Shown: piece by piece, positions 52,423 to 63,091 of the stretch
Layout of the letters: each line of letters begins with the position of its first letter
Numbering within the stretch: the first letter of the stretch is position 1
From: Cutibacterium modestum
GTDB lineage: Bacteria; Actinomycetota; Actinomycetes; Propionibacteriales; Propionibacteriaceae
Length of the DNA: 64,000 nt
Assembly: GCF_008326345.1 (NCBI RefSeq)
Contig: NZ_BJEN01000001.1
Location: 310,001-374,000, forward strand
Reading direction: 5' to 3'
Program-made: the position numbers and the translations under genes
Notes under the pieces: generated by a model
What the model was told of the DNA's origin: nothing
The model's input: the letters and a program-made list of their open reading frames with translations, nothing else
Databases searched by the model: none

Positions 52423-54291
52423 TCACTCACCGCCGAGTTGGGAAACCAGCTGGCTGACAGCATCAGCAATACCCGGAGCGTCTAGACCAAGCTCAGCCAT
52501 GATCGCTGAACGCGAGTCGTGGCCGAGGTATCGCTGCGGAATACCGAGGTTACGTATCGGTCGCCACAGACCTCGTCGGGACAAGGCATCAGCCAGATGA
52601 GATCCAAGCCCAGAAACGACTAGCCCATCCTCAACGCTGACGACTGCGCGAGCCTCAGCAGCCTCCTCAATAAGCCCCCGGCATACGGGAAGGGACCACC
52701 GGGGACTGACGACGCGAACTGGGAAGTCAAGTTGATCTACCGCAGCGAGAGCCGGTGCACACAATTGGCCGTGTGCAACAAGAAGAATCCCATCCCCAGG
52801 ACCATCACGCAACACGTCGAGACCGTCATGGGACGCGACGACTCGGATGTCGTCAGGCATAGGATCCTTGGAGTACCGAATGACTGTGGGACGATCGTTA
52901 ATGTCAACGGCCTCATTGAGCACGGACACGAGGTGCTGACAGTCACGCGGGGCCGACAGCATAAGACCAGGAACAATGCCGCACATCGCCATGTCCCACA
53001 TGCCGTTGTGAGATGCACCGTCGGTACCGGTGATACCGGCGCGATCTAGCACGATCGTGACGCCTTCATGGTGCAAACCGGCGTCCATGAGGAGCTGGTC
53101 AAAAGCGCGATTAAGGAAGGTGGAATAGAGGGCCACAACAGGGTGTAGCCCTGCGACGGCCATACCAGCAGCAGATGTGACGGCGTGCTGCTCCGCGATA
53201 CCAACATCGAAGACGCGGTCCGGATGACGAGCTGCGAACGGTGCAAGGCCGACGGGGTGAAGCATGGCCGCGGTCACCCCGACAACGTCGGGACGCTTCT
53301 CCCCCAACTCAACCATGGCGCCAGCAAACGCCTGGGTCCACGAAGCACCACCGGCAGCCTTGAGAGATGCACCAGTGACTGGGTCGATCTTCCCGACCGC
53401 GTGAAAATGATCCTCCTCATTGGCCTCGGCAGCAGCAAATCCCTTGCCCTTAGTCGTCATAACGTGGACGATGACGGGATGCCCGTAGCGCTTCGCAAGT
53501 TCGAGGGCCCGTTCAACGGAGGAGATATCGTGACCGTCGACCGGTCCGAGGTACTTAATACCCAGATCAGAAAAAATCCCATTGCCGATAAGGGCGTCTT
53601 TAACACCGACCTTAGCAGCGTGCATGAGACCGAAGACCTGCTTGCCGAGCGGTTTGTCGGCGACATGGCGCTTCATGCGGTCGAGAGCTTCCTCGTAGTG
53701 AGGATCAGTGCGGATGATGGCAAGTTGGTTCGCTAGGCCGCCCACCGTCGGGGTGTAGGAACGGCCGTTGTCATTGACGACGATAACCAGACGAAGGTCC
53801 TGCTGGTCTGCGATGGAATCCAGCGCTTCCCATGCCATTCCGCCCGTCAATGCCCCGTCTCCGATAACGGCAACAACGGTGCGGTCCTCGCCCTGGGATA
53901 GAAATCCCGTGGCCATGCCCTCGGCCCACGACAACGAGGTGGAAGCGTGGGAGTTTTCCACCCAATCGTGAACAGATTCCGCGCGACTGGGATATCCGGA
54001 CAACCCCCCGCGCTGGCGCAGCTTCTCAAAACCGTTTGCACGCCCGGTAAGGATCTTATGGACGTAGCTCTGGTGCCCAGTGTCAAAGATGATGGGATCG
54101 TGGGGGGAATCAAACACCCGGTGCAGGGCGATCGTCAACTCGACGATGCCGAGATTCGGCCCGAGGTGCCCACCTGTGCGCGACACCTTGTCAATAAGGA
54201 AGGTACGGATTTCCTCGGCGAGGTCCTCGGCCTGCTCAGTGGTGATTTTCCTCACATCGTCGGGACAACCGATGTCGTCGAGAAGAGCCAT
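52423..54291 (-). CDS. dxs: 1-deoxy-D-xylulose-5-phosphate synthase
   Basis: First enzyme of the MEP isoprenoid pathway, thiamine diphosphate-dependent. 622 residues from the ATG at 54291 (MALLDDIGCP, the usual start). Motifs: HLGPNLGIVELT, FDTGHQSYVHKILTGR, GDGALTGGMAWEAL with VNDNGRSYTPTVGG for the ThDP/Mg site, and GAGITGTDGASHNG-like segment in the transketolase C-half (TGTDGASHNGMWD). Alternative in-frame starts at 54300 and 54360 exist; no start has a strong ribosome-binding site. Confidence 0.95.
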   Translation of the reverse strand: MALLDDIGCPDDVRKITTEQAEDLAEEIRTFLIDKVSRTGGHLGPNLGIVELTIALHRVFDSPHDPIIFDTGHQSYVHKILTGRANGFEKLRQRGGLSGYPSRAESVHDWVENSHASTSLSWAEGMATGFLSQGEDRTVVAVIGDGALTGGMAWEALDSIADQQDLRLVIVVNDNGRSYTPTVGGLANQLAIIRTDPHYEEALDRMKRHVADKPLGKQVFGLMHAAKVGVKDALIGNGIFSDLGIKYLGPVDGHDISSVERALELAKRYGHPVIVHVMTTKGKGFAAAEANEEDHFHAVGKIDPVTGASLKAAGGASWTQAFAGAMVELGEKRPDVVGVTAAMLHPVGLAPFAARHPDRVFDVGIAEQHAVTSAAGMAVAGLHPVVALYSTFLNRAFDQLLMDAGLHHEGVTIVLDRAGITGTDGASHNGMWDMAMCGIVPGLMLSAPRDCQHLVSVLNEAVDINDRPTVIRYSKDPMPDDIRVVASHDGLDVLRDGPGDGILLVAHGQLCAPALAAVDQLDFPVRVVSPRWSLPVCRGLIEEAAEARAVVSVEDGLVVSGLGSHLADALSRRGLWRPIRNLGIPQRYLGHDSRSAIMAELGLDAPGIADAVSQLVSQLGGE

Positions 54292-54360
54292 ACAGGCCAT
54301 CTTAGGGCCTACCCCCGCGACACGGTGCCTGCTTAGTGCCTCGTTTCGCCCCACGCTCAC

Positions 54361-55068
54361 TATCTCGTCTCCTTCTCAAGAGACGGGCCCGAGCGTAACG
54401 GTACTAAAGGTAGCAGCTATACGTTCGGTGGTATAGCGAATATATGTGCGAGGAGTATGGCGAGCTGCGAAATGCAGATTCAAGGCCGTCGTGTTAGCCC
54501 CCACAGCAGCCTCAAACGCCATAGAACCAGCTCCGGTACCCGTATATAAGAGGTGCCGCCACGCTAGATAGCAAGACGATCGTTCTTAACCTACTTGACG
54601 GGTTCGACTCGACGAAGGTCTTGTTGGTCCTGGCTACGGTGCCCCTACCGAATTCGGATGGTACTCATTCACCGTCAACTATTGGGCCACGTTAGCCCGC
54701 ACCGAGGCGCTGCGGAAAAAGTGACCTGAATCCCCACCTGTCCGTGAAGTAATTAATCTGCCAGGTTCGCCGCAAACCGGAAACCTTCGTCACGGAAGTG
54801 ACCGTGATGCCATATCGTCATGAATCTGCCCCAAGGCCTTCGGAAGAGCTGGTGGCACGGGGCGAACGGCACAGCGTGGGCACTATCGGTGTCAGAGCTA
54901 GAGCTTCAGATGCTGCAGCGGCGACCACCGCCTGGGATAAGTCGTCCCATGGGGCGTTCCTCTCGTCATCGAGATGCGCGGTGGTGTTTGTCGCCGCTGT
55001 AGTCACCAGGGGTCGCCACTTGTGAGGCTTGCCACATATCACTTTGTTCGCTCAGGGACAGGTGAAGC
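54361..55068. other. Intergenic region with one gene fragment
   Basis: About 700 bases between dxs and the acnA terminator. Apart from the pyridoxal-enzyme fragment at 54599-54724, I see no supportable gene; the short open frames near 54800-55040 overlap each other on both strands and have no motif. Confidence 0.5.
54599..54724 (+). pseudogene. Fragment of a D-cysteine desulfhydrase/ACC-deaminase family gene
   Basis: The 41-codon stretch reads RVRLDEGLVGPGYGAPTEFG followed by LARTEALRKK and a stop. GPGYGxPTE plus LARTE is the C-terminal signature of this PLP family. No other part of the gene is recognisable, so it is a short relic. Confidence 0.5.
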
Positions 55069-55087
55069 TTGAATATACATACAGAGT

Positions 55088-55115
55088 GGGGTGGGAACCA
55101 TGTGGTCCCCACCCC
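55088..55115 (-). terminator. Hairpin after acnA
   Basis: GGGGTGGG pairs with CCCACCCC; the inner ACCA/TGGT also pairs across an A-C mismatch. It lies 14 bases past the acnA stop. Confidence 0.6.
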
Positions 55116-55128
55116 TGCAGCGCATATG

Positions 55129-57795
55129 TCAGTTACGTGCCATATTCCTCAATACATACTGCAAGATACCCCCATTGAGGTAGTACAACCGTTCCCCAGG
55201 GGTGTCGATGCGCACGATCGCGTCGAACTCGACGGCCTTACCGTTGACGGCCTTGACGTGGACCGTCTCCGGTATCATCTCGTTGATCTTATCGACACCG
55301 ATAATCTCAAACGTTTCCTCGCCGGTCAGACCGAGGGAAGCAGCTGACTGGCCCACTGGGAACTGCAGCGGCAGGACGCCCATACCGATGAGGTTAGAGC
55401 GATGAATACGCTCGTAACTCTCGGCGATGACCGCCTTAACGCCGAGAAGCTGGGTGCCCTTGGCAGCCCAGTCACGCGAGGACCCAGAGCCGTACTCCTT
55501 ACCGCCCAAGACGACTAGCGGGATGCCCTGCTCGCGGTAATTCACCGAGGCGTCGTAGACTGTGGTGACGGGCCCATCAGCCTTAGTGAAATCACGGGTG
55601 AAGCCACCCTCCGTGCCCGGGGCAAGTTGATTGCGCAGCCGGATGTTGGCGAAGGTGCCACGCATCATGACCTCGTGGTTACCACGGCGGGAGCCATAGG
55701 AATTGAAGTCGCGACGCTCGACACCGTTGCCAGCCAACCACTGGCCCGCCGGAGAGTCAGACTTGATGTTACCAGCCGGGGAAATGTGGTCGGTGGTGAC
55801 CGAGTCGCCCAACTTGAGCAGGACGCGAGCACCGGCGATGTCACCGATCGGCTCCGGCTCAGCCGTCATACCGTCAAAGATCGGCAGCTTGCGCACGTAG
55901 GTCGAATCCGGGTGCCAAGCGAAGGTCTCGCCCTCGGGGGTATCAAGCTCTTTCCAGCGCGGACCGCCATTGAAGACGTCAGCGTAACGCTCAGAATACA
56001 TCTCAGCGGAGATCGACGACCCGACGATCTCCTCAATCTCCTCGGTGGAGGGCCACAAATCAGCCAGGCGAACCTCATGGCCGTCCGGGGTGGTGGCAAG
56101 GACGTCGTTGTTAAGGTCGATGTCCATAGTGCCGGCAATCGAGTAGACGACGACCAGCGGCGGGCTGGCTAGGTAGTTCATCTTGACGTCGGGACTGATG
56201 CGACCCTCGAAATTGCGGTTTCCAGACAGTACTGTCGTGACAGCCAGGTCGTTCTCGTTGATGGCAGCTGAGACTTCAGGGATGAGCGGGCCAGTGTTGC
56301 CGATACAGGTAGTACAGCCATAACCGACGAGGTCAAATCCCATCGCAGCAAGGTGCCTGGAAAGCCCAGCGCGCTCATAGTAGTCGGTGACAACCTGGGA
56401 GCCCGGAGCCAGCGAGGTCTTGACCCACGGTTTCGGAGCCAAGCCGAGCTCGTGAGCCTTCTTAGCAACGAGACCGGCCGCGATCATGACGCTCGGGTTC
56501 GAGGTGTTGGTGCATGAGGTGATCGCGGTGACCGTCACGGCGCCATTGCGTAACTCGAAGGAACGACCGTCAGCGAGGGTAACGGGAACGGTCGCACCCG
56601 GATTGGTGGTGTAATCGCCGGCAGTCTCCTCAAAAGACTCCTTGGCCTCGGAGATGAGGATGCGGTCCTGCGGGCGCTTCGGGCCGGCAATAGAGGGACT
56701 GACCGTCGAAAGGTCGAGCTCCAAGTATTCAGAGTAGCGAGGCTCGAGCTGTGGGTCGTGCCACATGCCCTGAGCTTTGGCATAGGCCTCGACGAGCTTG
56801 ACTTGGGACTCGTCGCGACCAGTAAGGCGCAGGTAGTCCAAAGTGACATCGTCGATCGGGAAGACAGCGATAGTCGAGCCGTACTCGGGGCTCATGTTGC
56901 CCAATGTGGCGCGGTTGGCTAGTGGCACGGCGGTGACGCCGGGACCGTAAAACTCGACGAATTTGCCAACGACCTTATGCTCGCGCAGCATCTGGGTAAT
57001 CGTCAGGACGAGGTCGGTGGCGGTGACACCATCGGGTAGTTCACCGGAAAGCTTGAAGCCGACGACGCGCGGAACCAACATGGAAACCGGCTGACCAAGC
57101 ATGGCGGCCTCTGCTTCGATGCCGCCAACGCCCCAGCCGACAACGCCCAGGCCGTTGACCATGGTGGTGTGAGAATCAGTGCCTACACAGGTATCAGGGT
57201 AGGCGATCTTAGTGCCGTCCTCGTCACGGACGAAGGTCACCCGGGCGAGGTGCTCGATGTTGACCTGGTGAACGATGCCGGTGCCCGGCGGGACGACGCG
57301 GAAATTCTCAAACGCGCTCTGACCCCAACGCAGGAATTGGTAGCGCTCACGGTTGCGCTGGTACTCGATGTCCTTATTCTGCTCGAAAGCCTCCGGGGTG
57401 CCGAAATGCTCAACGATGACGGAGTGGTCGATGACCATCTCGGCCGGGGATAGCGGGTTGACCTTACGGGGATCACCACCGAGATCGGCGACAGCCTCGC
57501 GCATAGTGGCCAAGTCAACGATACAGGGCACACCGGTGAAGTCCTGCATGATGACGCGGGCTGGAGTGAACTGGATCTCTTTGGACGGCTGAGCGTCGGC
57601 GTCCCAATGCCCCAACTCAGTGATCTGCTCGGCTGTGATGTTGGCACCGTCCTCGGTACGCAACAGGTTCTCGAGCAGAACCTTGAGGCTGTACGGAAGG
57701 TTGTCGGAACCGTCAACTTTGGTGATGTCGTAGATCTCGTAGGACTGGCTGTCGACGTCGAGGGTTCGCCTTGCGTCGAAGCTGTTGACACTCAT
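55129..57795 (-). CDS. acnA: Aconitate hydratase A
   Basis: Citrate-isocitrate isomerase of the TCA cycle, 888 residues, the normal AcnA/IRP1 length. The 4Fe-4S cysteines lie in [10 protein letters not shown] and [11 protein letters not shown]; other motifs are [25 protein letters not shown] and the C-terminal swivel domain ([11 protein letters not shown]). ATG at 57795 has AGGAG 7 bases upstream; the open frame to 57879 is not used. Confidence 0.96.
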   Translation of the reverse strand: MSVNSFDARRTLDVDSQSYEIYDITKVDGSDNLPYSLKVLLENLLRTEDGANITAEQITELGHWDADAQPSKEIQFTPARVIMQDFTGVPCIVDLATMREAVADLGGDPRKVNPLSPAEMVIDHSVIVEHFGTPEAFEQNKDIEYQRNRERYQFLRWGQSAFENFRVVPPGTGIVHQVNIEHLARVTFVRDEDGTKIAYPDTCVGTDSHTTMVNGLGVVGWGVGGIEAEAAMLGQPVSMLVPRVVGFKLSGELPDGVTATDLVLTITQMLREHKVVGKFVEFYGPGVTAVPLANRATLGNMSPEYGSTIAVFPIDDVTLDYLRLTGRDESQVKLVEAYAKAQGMWHDPQLEPRYSEYLELDLSTVSPSIAGPKRPQDRILISEAKESFEETAGDYTTNPGATVPVTLADGRSFELRNGAVTVTAITSCTNTSNPSVMIAAGLVAKKAHELGLAPKPWVKTSLAPGSQVVTDYYERAGLSRHLAAMGFDLVGYGCTTCIGNTGPLIPEVSAAINENDLAVTTVLSGNRNFEGRISPDVKMNYLASPPLVVVYSIAGTMDIDLNNDVLATTPDGHEVRLADLWPSTEEIEEIVGSSISAEMYSERYADVFNGGPRWKELDTPEGETFAWHPDSTYVRKLPIFDGMTAEPEPIGDIAGARVLLKLGDSVTTDHISPAGNIKSDSPAGQWLAGNGVERRDFNSYGSRRGNHEVMMRGTFANIRLRNQLAPGTEGGFTRDFTKADGPVTTVYDASVNYREQGIPLVVLGGKEYGSGSSRDWAAKGTQLLGVKAVIAESYERIHRSNLIGMGVLPLQFPVGQSAASLGLTGEETFEIIGVDKINEMIPETVHVKAVNGKAVEFDAIVRIDTPGERLYYLNGGILQYVLRNMARN

Positions 57796-57937
57796 GTGGA
57801 CTCCTGACTGGTCGATGCAGTTCTCATCATCTCGCGTCGAGTCCCGCCCGCGTGGCGGAACAAGGTATCTTGACGTCAAGCTACCTTGTTGGAAAGCGGG
57901 CTTCCAACCAAGGGAAGGCTTAACTAAGGTTGTATAT

Positions 57938-58189
57938 TCAGTCGAGCCCTTCGAGTCGGGGATCCGTACCTAATTCATCTTCATCAGGTGCATTAAGGGG
58001 ACTCATCTCAGACGGGGCGCTTGCTTTTTTCTGCGCGGCTTTCTTCGACTTCGCGAGCTCATCTCGCAGGGCATCGTCACCCATGACGAGGTACACTAAC
58101 CCGCAGTCTTGGGGGCCCGTCACGTACAGTTGGCACAGACTGCACGGATCCCCGGGACGTAGAGGACACTTCGGAACTGGACCTGCCAT
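57938..58189 (-). CDS. Small Cys-rich protein (DUF6767-like)
   Basis: 83 residues. N-terminal [23 protein letters not shown] places four cysteines that could bind a metal; the middle is a short helix ([16 protein letters not shown]), the tail acidic. Similar short proteins occur in propionibacteria (recalled). Its ATG lies 1 base after the methyltransferase stop, so it is coupled to it. Function unknown. Confidence 0.72.
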   Translation of the reverse strand: MAGPVPKCPLRPGDPCSLCQLYVTGPQDCGLVYLVMGDDALRDELAKSKKAAQKKASAPSEMSPLNAPDEDELGTDPRLEGLD

Positions 58190-58190
58190 C

Positions 58191-59372
58191 TCAAACCTTC
58201 GGCTCCAGAATCGCCACGGCCTCGACGTGATGAGTCATCGGGAAGACGTCAAATGCGCGGATTGATCGAGGCGCGTATCCGTTGACGTCGAACAAGTGTA
58301 GGTCGCGAGCCAAGGCGGCCGGGTCGCAGGCAACATGAGCGATCGCTCGAGGCGACGTCCGCGCCACAGCCTGCACGACCGCTTTCCCAGCACCCTTGCG
58401 AGGCGGGTCCAGCACCACGATGTTGGCCTTAGCCGACATCCGGGGCAGCGCTCGCTCCACGCGTCCAGCGGTGAAATGGCCGCCAGGCACATTGCGTCGC
58501 GCCAATGCCACCGCCTGACGCGACACTTCAATACCACGGACTCGAACTCCGCGATCTGCCAAGAGCCCCGCAAAGAGTCCCACACCGCAATACAGATCGA
58601 GAGCTTCGTCACCTTGGTGGGGCTTTAAGCCACCGACAACCGCATCCGCCAGCGCCTCGGCAGCCCCCGGATGCACCTGCCAAAACCCACCGGCACCGAC
58701 CTTCCACCGGCGCTGGCCAACATGAGCCGTCATTGTCTCGTCGCCAGCAACGAGCTGCCCGTCAGCAATGACACTCACCTCCGGGTCCTGCGTAAGACAA
58801 CTGGTCACCATGACGATCGCGTGCTCAGCCGTCCGGCAGGCAGCGTCAGCGGCAGGGCGGCCCGCCGGGTGCGCGATCGGGCAACCACCCAAGGGAACTT
58901 GCACTAAATCATGACTGCGATGACGGCGCAGCGCTGGATGCCGATTGAGGCTGCGGTATTGCATCCGCGTACGCCAGCCCAGACCATCAGAGGAGCCGTC
59001 GACAGCCTCGACTTTTCCCGCCCACTCAATGCCTGAAAGGCGACTGAGTTGCTCAGCGACAACACGCCGCTTGAGCTCGCGCTGAAACCCGACGTCGACG
59101 TGCTGGAAGTCGCAACCACCACACTCCCCAGCCACCGGGCATGGCGGAACGACGCGATGCGAATCGGCTGAGATGACGTCGACAGTCTGTCCAAACCAGT
59201 GCGACGCCTTTGACGTGTCGGTCAATCGAACCCGGACCTTCTCCCCCGGCAACGCACCGCGGACGAAGACGACCCTGCCGTCGAGACGCGCCATGCAGTA
59301 ACCGCCGTGGGCGACATTACCCATGACGAGGTCGACCTCATCAGCCTGGGACGCATCAACAGACTCCTGCAT
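58191..59372 (-). CDS. TrmA/RlmD-family RNA (uracil-5) methyltransferase
   Basis: 393 residues. N-terminal TRAM domain (about 15-70), Fe-S motif C-x5-C-x2-C (CPVAGECGGC) with a fourth Cys in GGCPIAH, SAM-binding LDLYCGVGLFAGLL, LDPPRKGAGKAV, and the nucleophile Cys in HVACDPAALARDL. It methylates a uridine in tRNA or rRNA; the target cannot be told. Starts 30 bases after the stop of the KimA-like permease gene, the same order as Rv2690c-Rv2689c. Confidence 0.92.
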   Translation of the reverse strand: MQESVDASQADEVDLVMGNVAHGGYCMARLDGRVVFVRGALPGEKVRVRLTDTSKASHWFGQTVDVISADSHRVVPPCPVAGECGGCDFQHVDVGFQRELKRRVVAEQLSRLSGIEWAGKVEAVDGSSDGLGWRTRMQYRSLNRHPALRRHRSHDLVQVPLGGCPIAHPAGRPAADAACRTAEHAIVMVTSCLTQDPEVSVIADGQLVAGDETMTAHVGQRRWKVGAGGFWQVHPGAAEALADAVVGGLKPHQGDEALDLYCGVGLFAGLLADRGVRVRGIEVSRQAVALARRNVPGGHFTAGRVERALPRMSAKANIVVLDPPRKGAGKAVVQAVARTSPRAIAHVACDPAALARDLHLFDVNGYAPRSIRAFDVFPMTHHVEAVAILEPKV

Positions 59373-59402
59373 TTGCCCAAGTCTAAGACCTTTGGTGGCA
59401 TC

Positions 59403-61427
59403 TCAGTGCCGCGCAGCAATAGTGGCACCGGGATCTCGCCAAGACCGGGGATCGTTACGCTTCCAACGCTTTTCAAGAACCGCCGAGCTACGCAACTGGT
59501 AGGGAACTGAGGAGATCAGCACACCCGGCATAAAGTGCAGCCGGGCACGCACGACAAGCGCCGTCTGGTTGTGCAGGAGGTGCTCCCACCAGTGGCCAAC
59601 GACGTACTCGGGAATAAATACCTCGACCATGTCTCGCGGATTTTCGCTGCGAATACGGCGGATATGGTCGATTAACGGGTTCGTGATCTCACGATATGGG
59701 GAAGCAATGATTTTGAGGGGAATATCGATGTCCTCCTCGTCCCAGCGTTCCAGCACGCGCTCCGTAGCGTCGGGATCGACATCGACAATGACAGCCTCCA
59801 GGAAGGTTGGGACGGTGGCTTTCGCAAACTGGATAGCCCTCATCGTCGGCTTGTTGAGGTCAGCAATCATGATCACCGCATGCACGCGCGAGGGCAAGAC
59901 GCGGTCAGACGGGCTGTTGAGCTCCAATTCCTGGGCCACCGAGTCGTAATGCCTCTTGATCGACGTCATGAGCACGTACACCACGGCCATCGCAATAAGC
60001 GCAAGGTAAGCGCCATGGATGAACTTCGACGCCAAGATGACAAGCAGCACGACGCCGGTACCCACCAGTCCGATGCCGTTAATGATCCTCGAGTGCTTCC
60101 AGCGGCGACGTTCCTTATCCCCGGCCGAAGCATCAGTACGCAGCAAGCGCGTCCAATGGCGCATCATTCCGGTCTGGCTCACCGTAAAGGAGATGAAGAC
60201 ACCAACAACGTAAAGCTGGATAAGTGCCGTCACCGAGGCATTAAAGACTAGCACCAAGATGATGGCGCCGGTGGCAAGTGTCAAGATGCCGTTTGAATAA
60301 GCCAAACGGTCACCGCGGGCATGGAGACGACGCGGCAAGAACCCATCACGGGCGAGAATCGAGCCCAACACTGGGAAACCGTTGAAGGCGGTGTTGGCGG
60401 CCAGGAACAAGATGATCATTGTGCAGACGATCGTGATGTAGAAGCCTGGCTTAAAGGAGTCATAGAAGACAGCGCGTGCCATCTGGCCCACAACCGTCAC
60501 CTGGTCTTTAACGACATGTCCATGAGTATCAACGAGGTGGGACTCCCCCGTCGTATCGAACATCTTGACGCCGGTGACATTGGCCAAGACCAGAATGCCC
60601 ATAAGCATTGAGACGGCTATCCCACCAAGCATCGCCAACGTCGTTGCGGCATTCCTCGACTTCGGTTGACGGAAAGACGGCACGCCATTGGAGATCGCCT
60701 CGACCCCTGTCAGTGCGGCACAGCCGGATGAGAACGTACGCGCCATTAAGACGACGCAGGCAAGGCCGACCAAACCGGTGTATTTCGGTGCCCCGACGAC
60801 CGTGAAGTCTGCGGTCGGAGCGCGAAGGTTGTCACCCAAGACGAAAATCCTCGTGAGTCCCCACACCACCATGCAAATCACCGAGACCATAAAGGCATAA
60901 GTGGGGATAGCAAAGAACGTTCCGGATTCTCTCACACCTCGCAAATTCATGGCAGTGAGAATGGCGATAACGACAGCCGCTGTAATCCCTTCATGCCCAG
61001 CAAGCCCAGGGATCATCGCTTCAGCGTTTTGAACACCTGACGACACCGAAACGGCCACCGTCAGCACATAGTCAACGAGGAGCGCGCTGGCCACTACGAG
61101 CCCAAATCGTGGGCTCAGGTTCGCTGTCGCAACCTCATAATCACCACCACCGGAAGGGTACGCACGCACCGTTTGGCGGTAGCTCATGACTACGATGAGC
61201 ATGACTAAGGCGACGGCAATACCAATCTTCCACGAGAACGCGAGCCCGGCGGTACCCGCCAGCGACAAGGTAATAAGGATCTCGTCAGGGGCGTATGCCA
61301 CGCTCGAGAGCGCGTCGGAGGCGAACACCGGCAGCGCGATCCGCTTCGGCAGGAGGGTCTCACTTAGCGCGCTGCTCTCGAGTTTGCGCCCGACGAGCAC
61401 CCTTTTGACGGCTTGGAAAACCTTCAC
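59403..61427 (-). CDS. APC-superfamily permease, KimA-like potassium transporter
   Basis: 674 residues, about 12 membrane helices (residues 30-490) and a C-terminal cytosolic domain of about 180 residues. The start LPVFASDALSSVAYAPDEIL is the hallmark of the KimA group (YdaO in B. subtilis), a high-affinity K+/H+ importer. The divergent neighbours are two TrkA-type K+-channel regulators, which supports a potassium role (inference). The alternative is an amino-acid permease, as older annotations call it. Confidence 0.85.
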   Translation of the reverse strand: MKVFQAVKRVLVGRKLESSALSETLLPKRIALPVFASDALSSVAYAPDEILITLSLAGTAGLAFSWKIGIAVALVMLIVVMSYRQTVRAYPSGGGDYEVATANLSPRFGLVVASALLVDYVLTVAVSVSSGVQNAEAMIPGLAGHEGITAAVVIAILTAMNLRGVRESGTFFAIPTYAFMVSVICMVVWGLTRIFVLGDNLRAPTADFTVVGAPKYTGLVGLACVVLMARTFSSGCAALTGVEAISNGVPSFRQPKSRNAATTLAMLGGIAVSMLMGILVLANVTGVKMFDTTGESHLVDTHGHVVKDQVTVVGQMARAVFYDSFKPGFYITIVCTMIILFLAANTAFNGFPVLGSILARDGFLPRRLHARGDRLAYSNGILTLATGAIILVLVFNASVTALIQLYVVGVFISFTVSQTGMMRHWTRLLRTDASAGDKERRRWKHSRIINGIGLVGTGVVLLVILASKFIHGAYLALIAMAVVYVLMTSIKRHYDSVAQELELNSPSDRVLPSRVHAVIMIADLNKPTMRAIQFAKATVPTFLEAVIVDVDPDATERVLERWDEEDIDIPLKIIASPYREITNPLIDHIRRIRSENPRDMVEVFIPEYVVGHWWEHLLHNQTALVVRARLHFMPGVLISSVPYQLRSSAVLEKRWKRNDPRSWRDPGATIAARH

Positions 61428-61610
61428 GGCGGGCCACTCTACTTGCGCGAAGCATCATCGGCACGTTGTCAGCATCGTCCCGTCCGGTAACCTCATAACC
61501 GTCAGACTGGAAAACGCGCCTCGAATGAGACAGGCAGACCAGAACGCGGCACAATAGCACCGACAACTACGACACGGATGGGTGCCACCGCCACCCAAGG
61601 GAGGGGTCAC

Positions 61611-62273
61611 ATGCATATCGTCATTATGGGATGTGGCCGAGTTGGATCAAGCTTGGCCATACTATTGGAGAAGCGCGGGCACGACGTGTCAGTCATCGAC
61701 ATTGACGACAACTCGTTTCGCCGCTTGGGGCCTGACTTTAAAGGACGGACGGTCAAGGGCGTCGGATTCGATCGTTCTGTGCTCGAAAAAGCGGGTATTC
61801 GAGAAGCTGATGGATTCGCCGCTGTTTCCAGCGGCGACAATTCCAACGTCCTTTCTGCCAGGGTGGTCAGCGAAGAATTCGGCATCGACAACGTCGTCGC
61901 CCGTATTTACGACCAGGGCCGTGCTGAAGTCTATGAGCGATTAGGGATCCCAACGGTAGCTACTGTGCGGTGGGCTGCCGATCAAGTGCTGCGCAGCCTC
62001 ATGCCGGAGGGATCTGAGCCGGCGTGGCGCGACCCATCCGGCCAGGTCCGTTTGATCCGCGTCAACACCCATACTGACTGGGTCGGGATGAAGATCTCCA
62101 CAATTGAGGATCGCATCCACACCCCGCTGCCATTTCTACTGAGGTTCGGTCAAGGCATGGTGCCCGACAGAACCACCTTGCTGCAGGATGGCGACGTCGT
62201 CTATGCAGCGGTCGAGGTGGAGCGTATCACTGAAATCGAGAGCCTACTGGCCACGCCGCCGGTCAAGCGTTGA
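61611..62273 (+). CDS. ceoB: TrkA-type NAD-binding K+ transport regulator (CeoB-like)
   Basis: 220 residues. RCK_N Rossmann domain with GCGRVGSSLA and DIDDNSFRRL (1-120), then an RCK_C domain (140-215). ATG at 61611 preceded by AAGGGAGGGG; the open frame to 61578 is less likely. Regulates a Trk-type potassium system with CeoC, 40 bases downstream. Divergent from the KimA-like permease. Confidence 0.92.
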   Translation: MHIVIMGCGRVGSSLAILLEKRGHDVSVIDIDDNSFRRLGPDFKGRTVKGVGFDRSVLEKAGIREADGFAAVSSGDNSNVLSARVVSEEFGIDNVVARIYDQGRAEVYERLGIPTVATVRWAADQVLRSLMPEGSEPAWRDPSGQVRLIRVNTHTDWVGMKISTIEDRIHTPLPFLLRFGQGMVPDRTTLLQDGDVVYAAVEVERITEIESLLATPPVKR

Positions 62274-62313
62274 TCGTCACGGACAACGCCGTTCACCTGA
62301 GGCAAGGAGAATC

Positions 62314-62973
62314 GTGAGAATCGTCATCGTTGGGGCTGGCAACGTCGGCCGATCCATTGCCCGCGAGCTCACCGCTCATGGACACCAGATCCTGCTCATC
62401 GACAAGAACCCTAGAGCCATGAAGCCGGACACCGCCCCAGAGGCTGAATGGCTGTGCGCGGATGCTTGTGAACTGGCTACTTTGGAAGAGGCCCGCCTCG
62501 ACAACTGTGACATCTCCATTTCAGCCACCGGCGATGACAAGGTCAACTTAGTGCACTCCCTGCTCGCAAAGACTGAGTTTGGGGTGTCAAGGACGGTTGC
62601 CCGTGTTAATCACCCCGGTAATGAGTGGATGTTCGATCAGGTATGGGGCGTCGACGTTGCCGTCTCCACCCCACGGCTGATGGCTGCCCTGGTCGAGGAG
62701 GCCGTCACCGTCGGTGAATTAGTGCGCCTATTTACCTTCCAGAAGGGGCGCGCAAACCTCGTCGAGCTCACCTTGCCCGATAATTCACCACGGGTTGGTG
62801 ATCGTATTCGAGACGTCTCGATGCCGGGCGACGCCGTTTTGGTCGCCATCATCCGTGATGGGCAGGGCCGGGCACCCGAGCGCGAAGCTGCTTTGGAAGC
62901 TGGTGACGAACTGCTCTTCATGGTCTCGCCCAATTACGAGCCCGATCTGGTCGACCTGTTAGCACCGCACTAA
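62314..62973 (+). CDS. ceoC: TrkA-type NAD-binding K+ transport regulator (CeoC-like)
   Basis: 219 residues. N-terminal GAGNVGRSIARELTAHG and LLIDKNP mark the NAD site; the central VARVNHPGNEWMF and C-terminal RCK_C domain complete it. GTG at 62314 with AAGGAGA 3 bases upstream. Paired with CeoB as in Rv2691-Rv2692. No Trk/Ktr channel subunit is in the window. Confidence 0.92.
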   Translation: MRIVIVGAGNVGRSIARELTAHGHQILLIDKNPRAMKPDTAPEAEWLCADACELATLEEARLDNCDISISATGDDKVNLVHSLLAKTEFGVSRTVARVNHPGNEWMFDQVWGVDVAVSTPRLMAALVEEAVTVGELVRLFTFQKGRANLVELTLPDNSPRVGDRIRDVSMPGDAVLVAIIRDGQGRAPEREAALEAGDELLFMVSPNYEPDLVDLLAPH

Positions 62974-63091
62974 CTGAGCGTCACACGTTTCGCACGGGGC
63001 CTTAGCGGTAGCTCGGAGATTGAACGGGCGACCTAGCGAACAAGAGGGACAGCAACAGGTGAGCGGACAGCGAAGCCTGCGAGGCTACCTC

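Noticed and set aside
54560-54660. A ribosomal protein L4-like fragment (SKTIVLNLLDGF)
   Set aside because: Too short and in a different frame from the better supported pyridoxal-enzyme relic that overlaps it.
54798-55042. Overlapping short open frames on both strands
   Set aside because: Mutually overlapping, low-complexity, without start signals or known motifs.
61428-61610. A c-di-AMP (ydaO-type) riboswitch before the KimA-like permease
   Set aside because: The divergent gap to ceoB is only about 180 bases and I see none of the expected long paired structure.
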